Shown here: in pieces, positions 13,201-23,100 of the stretch
Layout: every line of letters starts with the position of its first letter
Position numbering within the stretch: position 1 is the stretch's first letter
Made by a program: the position numbers and the translations under genes
Notes under the pieces: generated by a model
What the model saw: only the letters and a program-made list of their open reading frames with translations
Databases searched by the model: none
Told to the model about the DNA's origin: nothing
Assembly: GCA_013399875.1 (NCBI GenBank)
Contig: VXAZ01007607.1
Location: 1-64,000, forward strand
Length of the DNA stretch: 64,000 nucleotides
Origin: Gymnorhina tibicen
Taxonomy: Eukaryota > Chordata > Aves > Passeriformes > Artamidae
Reading direction: 5' to 3'

Positions 13201-16200
13201 TCTGTGCTGAAGAATTACAGAGTTATAGCTGTGCCCAGAGCTGAGCACAGTTCTGTGCGATGGCCATCATGGCACTGATGGTGAATGAATAGTGCTGGAA
13301 ATGTTTTCATTTTCCTTTCAGGTTGGAGATTTTGGATTAGCCAGGGAATATGGGTCTCCCCTGAAGCCCTACACCCCTGTGGTTGTGACACTGTGGTACC
13401 GAGCTCCAGAGCTGTTGCTTGGAGCAAAGGTGAGAGTTCCTCCTTGTTCCTCTGGCTGCTGGAGCAGTGACTGCAGCCTGACTATATTTTATAAATCATG
13501 AGCAAAATGTGAGCATGCTTGGTCCTTTAATTTCAGAGGGGAAAATCCTGAATATTCAGCATTATTCTTCCTAATGGCACTTAAAACCCTTCCATCTTCC
13601 CCAGGCACAGGGTGGGTGGGTGACAGATGGATTTTGTCGCTTGGAATGCTGATGTGGTCAGTGCTGATGGGTTCCTCATGGATTGTGGCAAACTGTCACC
13701 TTTGGCAACTGGATTTTTAAATGTCTTTTTAAATTAGTCTGAGAGCAGAACAAGGTGCTGGCACTATTCTGGAATGTTCCCTGCTGATAACTGAAGTCTG
13801 GGTGAAATCAGCAGGGATCTGTAGGGCTGCAGTGACAAGAACCATGCCAGAAAAAAGCACTGATTTATCAGCTGTGCTGCTTTCTTTGTGAGTGGAAAAG
13901 AGAGGCATCAGTGTGGAGACTCTCACCTTTCATCCTGAAATATTTATCTACGTGGGTATTGCTCATAATTCACAGCAATTATAACTTTTGAATAAATACA
14001 GTTGAGACCTGGCCCTTGTGTATGGGACTGGCTGTGGGTGTTGTGCTCAGAAAAACCCAAATAAACCCCCAAAAACCACGATACCCCTCCAGACAAACCA
14101 GTGAAAATATCTTCCTGATTTTTCTGAGGTATAATTTTATTTCCCTGCTTTCCAGGAATATTCCACAGCCATAGACATGTGGTCAGTGGGGTGTATTTTT
14201 GGGGAGCTGCTGACGCAGAAGCCGCTGTTCCCAGGGAAGTCAGAAATCGACCAGATTAACAAAGTTTTTAAGGTAATTTTTGTAATGTTTTTGGGTTCTG
14301 ACTGGTTTTAGAAACAGGAACGTTGAAGTAGTGCTTGTTGCTCTTTAACAGAGCTTCAGCCTTAATAAAAAGTTATTTAATCTGCTTTACAGCACCTTGA
14401 GTAGTCCAAGACCACGATTTGTTTTGTCTGTTTTCTCTGGATACTTCCCAACCCCTAATGAATAAATAAAGGGTTGCACTCTGAGTTTATTAATGAGACA
14501 CTTTAATTTGCAGGATCTGGGTACTCCCAGTGAAAAAATCTGGCCTGGTTACAACGAGCTGCCAGCAGTGAAGAAAATGACCTTCACGGAGTATCCCTAC
14601 AACAACCTGCGCAAGAGATTCGGGGCTCTCCTCTCTGACCAGGGCTTTGACCTGATGAACAAGTGGGTGCCAACTTCCAGGGGATCCCTGGGAATGTGTG
14701 GGCAGGAAAACAATTTTCTGTGCTGCGAAAGGTTTATAAAATCAACCCCGGGCTGTGCAGTTACACTGTGTTACAGGAGTACCTGGTGTATTAATAGAAT
14801 GTCAAAAATCCCTCTTTAAATAGCAGAAGAGCATTGTAAAATATTCTCATGGAATTATCCTGGATCCCTGTGGAGCTTCATCTGGCTCTCCAGAGGGTCT
14901 GAGGTATCCAGTGATGTACAGCTCTGTGAGTAGATCCCTGCAGAAGCTGCTTGCATGTGTGGCTCCAGCTGCTGTCCCATTAATTACAGGTTCATGGAGG
15001 AGCCTGCCTTAAAAATCGACTCTGTTAGATGATGTGGCAGCAATCATTAACAGAATTACACCCAGTTAATAGAATTACACCTCGTACCCAGTCATAGAAT
15101 ATACAAAATTATTAGAATTATACCAAATTAATAGAATTATACCCAATACCCAGTTAATAGAATTATACCTAATACCCAGTAATAAAACTATATCCAATAC
15201 CAACAATAGAATTAAACCAAATTAATAGAATTATCCAATACCAGGAATAGAATTATACCAAATTAATAGCTATACCCATTACCTGGTCATGGAATTATAC
15301 CCAATACCCACAGAATCGTACCCAATTAATAGAATTATACCCAATTAATAGAATTGTACCCAGTTAATAGAATTATACTCAATACCCAGTCATAGAATTA
15401 TACCCAATACCAGTAATAGAATTAACCCAAATTAATAAAATTATACCCAATACCAGTAATAGAATTATACCAAATTAATAGAATTTTACCCAATACTCAA
15501 TTAATAGAATTATACCCACTACCCACTAATAGAATTATACCAAATTAATAGAATTATACACAATACCCAGTCATAGAATTATACCCAATTAATAGAATTA
15601 TACCCAATACTCAGTAATAAAATGATGCCAAATTAATAGAATTACACCCAATACCATTAATAGAATTAAAGCCAATGAATAGAATTATACCCAATACCAT
15701 TAATAAAATTACACCCAATACCCAGTCATAGAATTACACCCAATACTCAGTAATAAAATGATGCCAAATTAATAGAATTACACCCAATACCATTAATAGA
15801 ATTAAAGCCACTTAATAGAATCATACCCAATACCTAGTCATAGATTTGTACCCAACTAATAGAATTATACCCAATTAATACAATTCCACCCCATACCAGT
15901 AACAGAATTACCCCCACTTATACCCAGTGCCAGAATCGTGTTAAACATCACAAACCCCTCAACCTCATTGCTGAACAATTCACAATTTGGGGGTGGGGCT
16001 AAAATGTCCACGTTTCCCTGCCTCCCCGGCAGCTTCCTGACGTATTACCCAGCGCGCCGCATCACGGCCGAGGACGGGCTGAAGCACGAGTACTTCCGCG
16101 AGACCCCGCTGCCCATCGACCCCTCCATGTTCCCCACCTGGCCGGCCAAGAGCGAGCAGCAGCGGGTCAAGAGGGGCACCAGCCCCCGGCCCCCCGAGGG

Positions 16201-18048
16201 AGGGCTGGGCTACAGCCAGCTGGTGAGTGGGGCACAGCTCCAGGGCCTCCCCTGGGGCTGGGCACGTGGGCTCTGTCCAGCTTTGCTTCCTAAAGCCAGT
16301 GCTGGGGAGTGGGGCACAGCTCCAGGGCCTCGCCTGGGGCTGGGCACGTGGGCTCTGTCCAGCTTTGCTTCCCAAAGCCAGTGCTGGTGAGTGGGGCACA
16401 GCTCCAGGGCCTCCCCTGGGGCTGGGCACGTGGGCTCTGTCCAGCTTTGCTTCCCAAAGCCAGTGCTGGTGAGTGCGGCACAGCTCCAGGGCCTCCCCTG
16501 GGGCTGGGCACGTGGGCTCTGTCCAGCTTTGCTTCCCAAAGCCGGTGCTGGTGAGTGGGGCACAGCTCCAGAGCCTCATGTGGGCTCTGTGCTGCTGGCA
16601 TTTGGTTGGGATCTTGAGATTCACCTGGACTGCCAGGGAAGTGCCAGTTTTCCTTCCCAGAGCTAGTGCTGTTAAGCTGGGCACAGCTCCAGAGCCTCCC
16701 CTGGGGCTGGGCACATGGGCTCTGTCCAGCTTTGCTTCCCAAAGCCAGTGCTGGTGAGCGTGGCACAGCTCCAGAGCTTCCCCTGGGGCTGGGCTTTTGT
16801 TCCTGAGATTCACCTGGACTGGCAGGGGCAGTCCAGCTTCCCTTCCCAAAGCTGGTGCTGTTGAGTTGGGCACTGGAATTGTCTTTGGGCACTGGAATTG
16901 TCTGCCCAGGGAGGGGAGGAGTCACCATCCCTGGACGTGGCGCTCAGTGCCAGGGTTTAGTTGGTGAGGAGGTGTTGGGTCATAGGTTGGGCTTGATGAT
17001 CTCAAAGGTCTTCCCAACCTCGTTCACTCTCTGATGCTGTGAGTGTGGCACAGCTCCAGAGCCTCACCCTGGGCTGGGCACATGGGCTCTGTGCTGCTGG
17101 CATTGTGTTGGGATGCTGAGATTCACCTGGACTGGCAGGGAAAGTCCAGCTTCCCTTCCCAAAGCCAGTGCCAGTTCCTGCTCTGCTCCCAGAATCACCA
17201 TTTCAAGGCATAATCAGAAGGAAATACTGTCTGGTTTTATCCCAGTGCAGAGCAGTTTCTCTTTGAAAGTGTTCATTGCTTTACACTTTCAGCTAAGCTG
17301 TTAAATTTGGGGTTGAAAGAAACCCACAGCCTGGTAAATCATACAGATCTTGGGGATAGACACAGCCTCCTTCTTCCAGTCTGGGAGAATTCCTAAAAGG
17401 CCAGGCTGGTCTTCTGTCTGGTATTTATCTTTTCCATCTACCTGTGGTGATTGTGCTGTTCACACAGTATGGCATGTTAGAGTCTCAGGTGCCCTAAATC
17501 TGGAAAATTCCTGTTACCAGTTCCACGTGCCAGCGTGGCTGAAATGGCACTGTACAATATTGTGTCCAATTTGCAGTTTAAATCATAGAAAAAGTTTATT
17601 TAGCCTTGATTTTTCAGGCTGTAAACACTGGCATGGAGGATGTGCAGTGTGGGTTGGATTAGATGCTCACTAAGTGGAGTTTACACTTATTTATACCCAA
17701 ATTTTTATCTTTCCCATGCAGTCAAAAGTGGGTACAGGAACTGGGAACACTCAAAGTGCCTTTAGCAAAGAAAACTCCTAAAATGCCAATATTTAAAGAT
17801 TGTGAATAACCCAGCATCAACCTTAACTGTGATGCCACTAAATCAAACATTTGTTTCTCATCTTGAGGTAGTTTTTGTTGTTGTTGTTTAGATTTTTGGA
17901 GAGGTCAGTGCAGCTGCACAGCCCCTGATCAATGACCTGTGCTTGGTTTTCACAGGGTGATGATGATCTCAAAGACACAGGTTTCCATCTGACCACCACA
18001 AATCAAGGAGCATCTGCTGCAGGACCTGGCTTCAGCCTCAAGTTTTGA
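4186..18048 (+). CDS. CDK11B: Cyclin-dependent kinase 11 (PITSLRE kinase), complete gene, 19 coding exons
   Basis: CDK11 pairs with L-type cyclins in the nucleus to regulate transcription and pre-mRNA splicing; a shorter p58 form acts in mitosis. Coding exons: 4186-4296, 4919-5034, 5354-5478, 6062-6200, 6720-6850, 7944-8066, 9204-9302, 9420-9548, 10296-10361, 10859-11028, 11549-11639, 11883-12004, 12330-12435, 13040-13161, 13322-13429, 14156-14272, 14514-14662, 16033-16222, 17956-18048. The sum is 2307 nt, 768 residues plus stop (human about 795). The N-terminal half is Arg/Lys/Glu-rich, then has a poly-Glu tract. The kinase domain shows the glycine loop [14 protein letters not shown] lysine, PITSLRE helix, [23 protein letters not shown] and WYRAPE. 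The C-terminus ends GPGFSLKF. The start is [12 protein letters not shown], as in the family. Human has tandem copies A and B; only one is seen here. Confidence 0.97.
4919..5034 (+). CDS. CDK11B: CDK11B exon 3
   Basis: Encodes [19 protein letters not shown] through RREDSMED, ending two bases into an Arg codon before GTAAGA. Clean match to the human N-terminal region. Confidence 0.93.
5354..5478 (+). CDS. CDK11B: CDK11B exon 4
   Basis: Follows CCTTTCAG. Encodes [20 protein letters not shown] and a Lys/Arg-rich stretch ending RSHSAE, part of the nuclear-localisation region. Confidence 0.93.
6062..6200 (+). CDS. CDK11B: CDK11B exon 5
   Basis: Follows GTTTAAG. Encodes [19 protein letters not shown] and the charged RE-rich helix through EHSRRE; donor GTACAT. 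Confidence 0.92.
6720..6850 (+). CDS. CDK11B: CDK11B exon 6
   Basis: Follows TTTTCCAG. Encodes [13 protein letters not shown] and further alternating Glu/Arg/Gln sequence to EARRE, a long predicted single helix; donor GTGACT. Confidence 0.92.
7944..8066 (+). CDS. CDK11B: CDK11B exon 7
   Basis: Follows TTCCCTAG. Encodes [20 protein letters not shown] through GESRKP. It is the least conserved exon relative to human, with Pro/Arg changes around [11 protein letters not shown]. Confidence 0.9.
9204..9302 (+). CDS. CDK11B: CDK11B exon 8 with NAGNAG tandem acceptor
   Basis: CAGCAG at 9201-9206 offers two acceptors. Using the first adds Ala (KPAVKEEK); using the second gives KPVKEEK, the human form, and exon start 9207. 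Both keep frame. Encodes [20 protein letters not shown]. Confidence 0.9.
9420..9548 (+). CDS. CDK11B: CDK11B exon 9, poly-glutamate exon
   Basis: Follows GGACAG. Encodes [12 protein letters not shown], then two further Glu runs separated by Ser/Gly, ending SEQSA; made mostly of GAG/GAA codons. Length of such tracts varies between species. Confidence 0.92.
10296..10361 (+). CDS. CDK11B: CDK11B exon 10, carries the putative p58 internal start
   Basis: Follows GTTTTGCAG. Encodes [22 protein letters not shown]. The Met codon at 10316-10318 sits in the context [12 protein letters not shown], equivalent to the start of human p58, which is made by internal ribosome entry during mitosis. Use of this start here is inferred from position. 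Confidence 0.9.
10859..11028 (+). CDS. CDK11B: CDK11B exon 11
   Basis: Encodes [18 protein letters not shown], then [18 protein letters not shown] and LPKYLPALQ, the acidic linker just before the kinase domain; ends in phase 0. Confidence 0.92.
11549..11639 (+). CDS. CDK11B: CDK11B exon 12, glycine-rich loop
   Basis: Encodes [20 protein letters not shown] and [10 protein letters not shown]; the nucleotide-binding loop is EEGTYG. Donor GTGGGT. Confidence 0.95.
11883..12004 (+). CDS. CDK11B: CDK11B exon 13, catalytic lysine and PITSLRE helix
   Basis: Encodes [17 protein letters not shown] then [13 protein letters not shown] (cyclin-binding alpha-C helix with the conserved Glu) and QHLNIVTVR. 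Human reads HPNIV at the last motif; here the codon is CTG (Leu). Confidence 0.95.
12330..12435 (+). CDS. CDK11B: CDK11B exon 14
   Basis: Encodes [20 protein letters not shown] and [15 protein letters not shown], including the hinge region MNYVEHDL. Confidence 0.95.
13040..13161 (+). CDS. CDK11B: CDK11B exon 15, catalytic loop
   Basis: Encodes [20 protein letters not shown] and the catalytic loop [11 protein letters not shown] with the proton-acceptor Asp; ends GILK in phase 0. Confidence 0.95.
13322..13429 (+). CDS. CDK11B: CDK11B exon 16, DFG and activation loop
   Basis: Encodes [19 protein letters not shown] and [12 protein letters not shown]; 36 codons, both ends in phase 0. Confidence 0.95.
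14156..14272 (+). CDS. CDK11B: CDK11B exon 17
   Basis: Encodes [19 protein letters not shown] through INKVFK; the conserved DMWSVGC of the C-lobe is intact. 39 codons, phase 0 at both ends. Confidence 0.95.
14514..14662 (+). CDS. CDK11B: CDK11B exon 18
   Basis: Encodes [20 protein letters not shown] through GFDLMN, ending two bases into the next codon. The only frame-compatible donor is AA|GTGGGT. Confidence 0.92.
15048..15925 (+). repeat. AT-rich minisatellite in CDK11B intron 18
   Basis: About 880 bp of tandem, degenerate copies built from AATAGAATTATACCCAATAC with variants such as CCCAGTCATAGAATTATACC; spacing alternates between about 13 and 28 bp. Copies differ at many positions, so the array is old or mutating fast. 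It ends about 110 bp before exon 19. Confidence 0.9.
16033..16222 (+). CDS. CDK11B: CDK11B exon 19
   Basis: Follows CCCGGCAG. The first base completes AAC (Asn), where human has Lys. Encodes [20 protein letters not shown], then [19 protein letters not shown] and [14 protein letters not shown]. It is much more GC- and CpG-rich than the neighbouring introns. Its donor GTGAGT at 16223 is the first base of a minisatellite. Confidence 0.95.
16223..17170 (+). repeat. 82-bp GC-rich minisatellite starting at the CDK11B exon 19 donor
   Basis: Units begin at 16223, 16305, 16387, 16469 and 16551, each 82 bp, starting GTGAGTGGGGCACAGCTCC and ending AAAGCCAGTGCTG. A longer variant unit with an added segment (GAGATTCACCTGGACTG) follows, with further unit starts at about 16672, 16754 and 17039. 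A CR1 fragment sits inside the last part. Each unit carries CACGTG or CACATG in GGGCACGTGGGCTCT. Confidence 0.95.
16899..17042 (+). mobile_element. CR1 LINE 3'-end remnant inside the minisatellite
   Basis: Reads like the avian CR1 3' end: GGAGTCACCATCCCTGGA, a short middle, then GGTTGGGCTTGATGATCTC, AAAGGTCTTCCCAACCT and a decayed CTCTGATGCTGTG terminus. Minisatellite sequence resumes immediately afterwards. Confidence 0.75.
17956..18048 (+). CDS. CDK11B: CDK11B exon 20, C-terminus
   Basis: Follows TTTTCACAG. Encodes [20 protein letters not shown] and ends GPGFSLKF with TGA at 18046-18048, an exact family C-terminus. Confidence 0.96.
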   Translation, partial: GDDDLKDTGFHLTTTNQGASAAGPGFSLKF

Positions 18049-18395
18049 ACTCAACATGAAAAAAACCTCCACAAAGAAAAAAAACCACCATTCACGTGAG
18101 TGGATTTGAGTGCCCCAGTTCTGTTCTCCGTGTCAGGGGCGCCAGATGTTTTTCCCTGTGAAAAAACTCAGCCGTGATCACAGATTCCAAGGCTCTTGTT
18201 TTATAAATCAATGTGGAGTTTAACTGCTGCATTCCATTAGAGGACTGGAGTTCCCTGAAAACCCCAGGATCATCACAAACTGTGACAAAGGACAACTTGA
18301 AATAACAGTCCTGGAACGGTGTCTGGTTTATTTTTAGGGGTTCTTTTTGTTGATTTTGTTTTGTTTTGTTCTCCTTGTAAATTTGTAGAATTAAA
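18049..18395 (+). terminator. CDK11B: CDK11B 3' UTR and poly(A) signal
   Basis: The 3' UTR runs from the stop to an ATTAAA signal at 18390-18395, followed by T/G-rich sequence near 18425-18470. No AATAAA is closer. Cleavage about 20 nt further on is inferred. Confidence 0.55.
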
Positions 18396-18419
18396 ATACA
18401 TTTTCAATTGTTTAATAGC

Positions 18420-19774
18420 GTGAAGGATTTCATTGTTTCACATGCAGCAAAGTGGGACGTTGGTGACAGTAAAGAGTTTATTTTTTATTTTAAGTAAATC
18501 AATTGTTCGTGTCTGAATGTATTGGGGGCAAGAAAAAAAAAAAAGACAATTCTGAGGTTTGTGTCCTGTTACCTTGGAGACAGCTGGGCTGGGTTTGATA
18601 CTCCCTGACCAGATTTTTTTTTTGTTCTGTAAATGTATTTACAGTGGTGCAAAACAAATTACTCTATTGTTTTATAAATCAAAAAGATTTCATATGGAGA
18701 CTTGAAACTTTATTTTCTATGAAAGTTGTTGGTTTTTTTTAATATGCTCTTTCTCCATCCAGAGAAGAGCTCAGCTTTAGTGGTTGTGTAATGCCACATT
18801 CCAGTCCTTTCTGGGGAAAGAGGAGAGGAGGAATCATGTTGGAATCTCATCCTCTGGAGCCCCTGATTTGTGAAGCTGTCACTTTGTTCTGGGAACAGGG
18901 AGATCTGGAAAACACCATATCTTCATGCAACCACAGCTGGGCACCAGGCCAGTGAGGGATTAACTCAAATCCTAAACATTTTCTCCGTTTCAGGACATTT
19001 TGGAGAGTTTTGCTGGGTAAAGGCCGTGGGGCTGGAATGTGGCTGGGCTGCAGTTGTGGTGAGCTGGGAAAGCAGTCTGCGTGTTTTCCTGGGGAGGAAA
19101 GACAAATCCCTGTTCCCCTCTGAAGGAGAAACAGCTGAAACATTCCTGCTTCCAGAAGCTTCCCCAGGAACCCACTGAGAAGCAGGAGTGCAGGGAAGCT
19201 GGGCAGGATTAAACCATGACCCCACTGCATAGTTTGGCTATGACATGGAATTATTCCCTTCCCAGCTTCCCTGCCCCCAGCTTTGCCAGCCACTCCTAAG
19301 CTCTTTTCCAGCTGGATGTGGCACTTTCACCTCATCCTGGGGGAGGAAATCACCTCATCTGCCACAGGACTCGAGGCTCAGACCCCTCAAGGACCAAGCT
19401 CTGAGCACCAAATCCCTGTTGGGGTAAGAGGAAAACCCACAAACCACAGGAAAGCACTTTGGGGGAAGAGCTGGTCTGTGGATCCTTGAACTGAACGTGT
19501 TGGAATGGACAGCTGAGGAGCAAAACAGGGTTTGTGTGATCCTCATCCTCCTGACAAATGAAAGAAAAGTAAAATTAGGGCTTAGCCTTGTAATTTCTTC
19601 TATTGCACTGCACCAGGATGTAAAAAATGGCAGGAAAACACTCAGAGAGTGTCAAACTTGTCCTTTTCCTGCATCCTCATGTCCCAGGGGCTGAGGCAGA
19701 GTCTGCTCCTGCACTGCAGCTCACGGTGCCCCACACAGCTCCAGCTGACACTTTTCTTACAAAAAAAAATGGTT
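18420..19774. other. Intergenic spacer between convergent CDK11B and MMP23B
   Basis: About 1.35 kb with no supported gene. Contains several short A and T homopolymers (18,532-18,544; 18,614-18,623; 18,732-18,740). Short open frames on both strands have no recognisable product. Confidence 0.6.
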
Positions 19775-19994
19775 TTTAATTCTCTGTACAGCAAATAGTT
19801 GATAAATTCTTTATCATTAAAACCAATCTGGAAGAGTTTGACATTCCAGTAACAGTCTCAGAGTCTCTTTTGCCCAGGGTACCGAAGCAGCTGATGGAGA
19901 ATTCAGTTGCACTACTGGAGATTAAATACAAAATGCCAAAGAAACAATTGGAAACAGAAGCAGCAGGAACTGAAGGGCTCCTTCCAGGGCTGTG
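19775..19994 (-). terminator. MMP23B: MMP23B 3' UTR and poly(A) signal
   Basis: On the minus strand the stop at 19995-19997 is followed by about 215 nt of 3' UTR to an ATTAAA signal (plus-strand TTTAAT at 19775-19780). A short 3' UTR is inferred. Confidence 0.5.
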
Positions 19995-20169
19995 TCAGTG
20001 CTTCAGTCTGATTCTCCAGGAATAAGTAGTCAGGATTCTTTCTTTTTTCTTCACTATGCAAGTGTAAGTTCCTTCATTGATTGCGTTTGCAATGATGCTC
20101 ATGTGATCTTCGTTCAGGGATAGATAACCTGGGTATGAATATTCCAGGAGCTCCTTATCTTTATACCAG
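19995..20169 (-). CDS. MMP23B: MMP23B exon 8, Ig domain and stop
   Basis: Encodes WYKDKELLEYSYPGYLSLNE through INEGTYTCIV (second Ig cysteine) and ends SWRIRLKH with TGA at 19997-19995. Confidence 0.95.
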
Positions 20170-23100
20170 CTGTCAGAAGGAAAAAAATAATAGAAATTAA
20201 ACTGAATATTTGTGGTGGGGGGTATTTCTGCTAATAAATTTTGCTGGGTAAGTGTAGAGCAGAGACTTTACCAAAACACAGTTGAGTTTCACTCTGTGTT
20301 TCAGGTGGATAATCAGGTTTAACAGGGCACAGTCCCTGGAGTTTGGAGTTTGAATCTCTGAAAGTTGATGGGAATTTGGGTCCTCAAGTCTAAACCCGCT
20401 TGTGGATTTGAGCCAAACTAAATTTTAGATACATCCAGAACCTGTTCATACTTTAGTAACCACCAACTAATTAAAACCTGGAACTGTAAATTTAAATTTC
20501 AGGTTTTTCTGCAGAATATAGCCAGGGAATTTGGCTTGAAGGGAGGAATTAGCTTTGTGCTATATGTAAAAATTGGATTTTATCCTTTTTGAGCTCCAGA
20601 TTATAAACTCCATTCTTCTTTACCCTATTTTGTCATCCTTCCTCATGGTTTTTGGTGTGTAAAGTCTCTCAAAGCCTGGGCTCTAAGGCACGGAGCACTT
20701 ACTAGACTTTGCCTTTTTTGTGGATGATTTTCTGCCCGCAGCGGAAGGTGACGTTCCTGCCCTCAGAAACTGTCTTGGTTTTGGTCCTTGGTGGGGGCAG
20801 AGTGGGGGGCACTGTTGGAAATGGGAATTCTGTCCAGGGAGAGAAGGAAAAAACAGAGCTTAACGAGCTTTAGCCACCCCAAAACACTTCCACAAAATTA
20901 TCATTTAAAGAGCCTTAGAAGTATTAATTTAAAAGTGCCTTGTCCTGAGCAGTTTTTGGATAGACAAATAGCATCACTGATGTGCAAAGATAAAAATTTT
21001 GTGGTGTGTGAACTGGGATGGATAAAAATCAACCTGCCCCTTTCACAGCTGTGGAAGAGGACATGAACAGTCCAGTGTGTGAAAAGCCCACGGAATATCT
21101 GGGTTTGTAACTATCTGATTGCATCTTTCATTAATGTGGCCCCAAAAAACCCCCTCTGTGCTGAAGAAAGAGGCACTGGGCATCCTAATCTATACAGGAT
21201 ATACAGGACATCCCAAGGCCAGTAGTATTTATCTGAATTTAATCCCACAGCTGCAGCAACTTGACCTGGTCCTGCATCAGTTCCTTATCTGCATCCATAA
21301 CCTGAGACTGGAGGAGGTGATTAACATCCCTTATCTCCTGTTCTGTGCAGCAGCTCCAGTGCAGCTGTGCTGGAGCTGTTCTTTGTCTTGTTTCTGTCCC
21401 CTCCCTGCCTCAGGACCTGCTCTGCAGCCCCTCTCTCTGCATGGCTGTTCCCTGGCTCAGCTACACCAGAGAGGAACGGGACAATTTCATGTTCCACTCC
21501 GTAAATATTTAATTATTCCTCATTCCAGGCCTGGATCTGGACACGGACACACAACAGCTCTGCTGTGCTGCTGGGAGATGGATCGCTTGTGTCCGCTGAG
21601 TTCTGGCGTGAAATTAAGATCCTGCCTACCCCAACCTCACTTTTACCTCCTCCCTCCGTGCAGCCCCCACCCCAAACCCCAGAGAAACCCCTGGGTACCG
21701 TAGCAGAAGTCACAGGTGGAGGGGCAGTGCTTCTTCATCAGCTTCCTGCGCTTCTCACAGAAGCCTTTTTTTGCCCACGATGGGCACATAAATAACCTGT
21801 CCTTACAGCCTGAAACAGGAGGAGAGGAGGTGTCAGAGGGGCTGGGGGAGACCGAACAACCCGGTTCGGGTGAAATGTCAGTTTGTGCTCGGAAGGAACG
21901 AGGTGGAGCTGGGATGGGGAACGATCTAAAGCAGGAGCGCAAGAAGCGGAGGTGGGAGGTGGCACCGTGAGAGCTCCACAGCCTCCAGGCAGAGCCCTGC
22001 AGAGCAGATCCCCGTTCCTCACCGTAGAGCCTGTGGATTCCCCACACCTCGTCCTGGGAGATGGTCTTTTTGCCCGTCAGGGTGGCGTTGATGTGCATGA
22101 GGGCGTTGGGGTTCAGGGAGTGCATGAGGCCCAGGGCATGTCCGATCTCGTGGGCGGCCACGTGGACCAGGTCTGTGAGCCAAACCCCTGGGGGAAAGGA
22201 AAACCAGCTGGAATCGTGTGTTGTGTCCAAAGTACCACTGCTGTGCAGCTCTGCTTTACCCCGAAATTCCTCCTGGTGTAAAACCAGGGGAAAGATCTCA
22301 GCACTAGAACGGGCAGCGTTGCCCCAGTTTCATCTTCTCCATAGCTGCTTGGGCCCAAACAGAGCCAATTATTTCCATGTGCTTCTAATTTCCAGCAGCA
22401 GGACCCAGAGCAGTGCCACGCTCCAGGAGAGCTGCTCTGGACCAGCAGTGTTTGACCCCGTGCAGGAGCGACCCTCCTCAGCTTCCTGCTCACTTTGTCC
22501 CCACAGCCCCGAGCTGGGGAAATGGGGTTGGGAAGATTCCAGTCTGAGGGAGGTTCCTGTTTGACCTCCGCGTCCCCCACAGCCTGGAGTCAAACTCAAG
22601 CCTCTTGGCAGCATCCAGCACGTGGATTTTAACTGAAGGATGTGGCTGAACTATCCAATAATTCCACTAATTCCAGTAAATCCAGCAAGAAGTGGCGCTG
22701 CCACCGCACAGTCAGAGGAACAACTTCCAAACCCACGATAAAATCCCAGCTGCTTCTGTCTCTTCCCCAGATCAGGCACATCCCAGACTAAAATCCAAAT
22801 CCCAGGCACTCAGCTTGTACTCCCCTGTGTTACCTTTCTTCCAGCTGAACCTGGTGTTCCCCAGGATCCAGTACTCGTGGTCATCGAAGTGGATTTCTCC
22901 GTGGGGTGGGAAGAAGGCGTGGGCCAGCTCCCCCGTGGTGCCATCGAAGCAGTGGTGGGTCAGGGACTCCAGGCAGTCCGTGTGGTTGATGGAGTAGAAA
23001 CCTGTGGGAAAAACAGCAGCTTGAGGGGCATCCAGCGGGATCAGCCTGCCCAGGAATCCCCTGGGGCGCTGAAAAGGTCTCTGATGGGATCCCAGGTTTT

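Noticed and set aside
14661..14668. Alternative donor at 14667 for CDK11 exon 18
   Set aside because: It would add one residue and shift the frame of exon 19, which is clearly read in the frame set by the 14663 donor.
15048..15925. CRISPR-like direct repeats
   Set aside because: Units are degenerate and contiguous with no regular unique spacers, in a vertebrate intron; it is a minisatellite.
16227..16757. Overlapping 80-94 residue plus-strand frames [14 protein letters not shown]...
   Set aside because: They restart every 82 bp with the repeat unit; not conserved coding.
15980..16873. 297-residue open frame on the minus strand across CDK11 exon 19 and its minisatellite
   Set aside because: It is the antisense of exon 19 plus a stop-poor GC-rich repeat; an 82-bp period cycles all three frames, so long repetitive frames arise by chance.
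17640..17680. Possible further CR1 tail (GGGTTGGATTAGATGCTC)
   Set aside because: Only one short word matches; the rest of the CR1 3' end is not recognisable.
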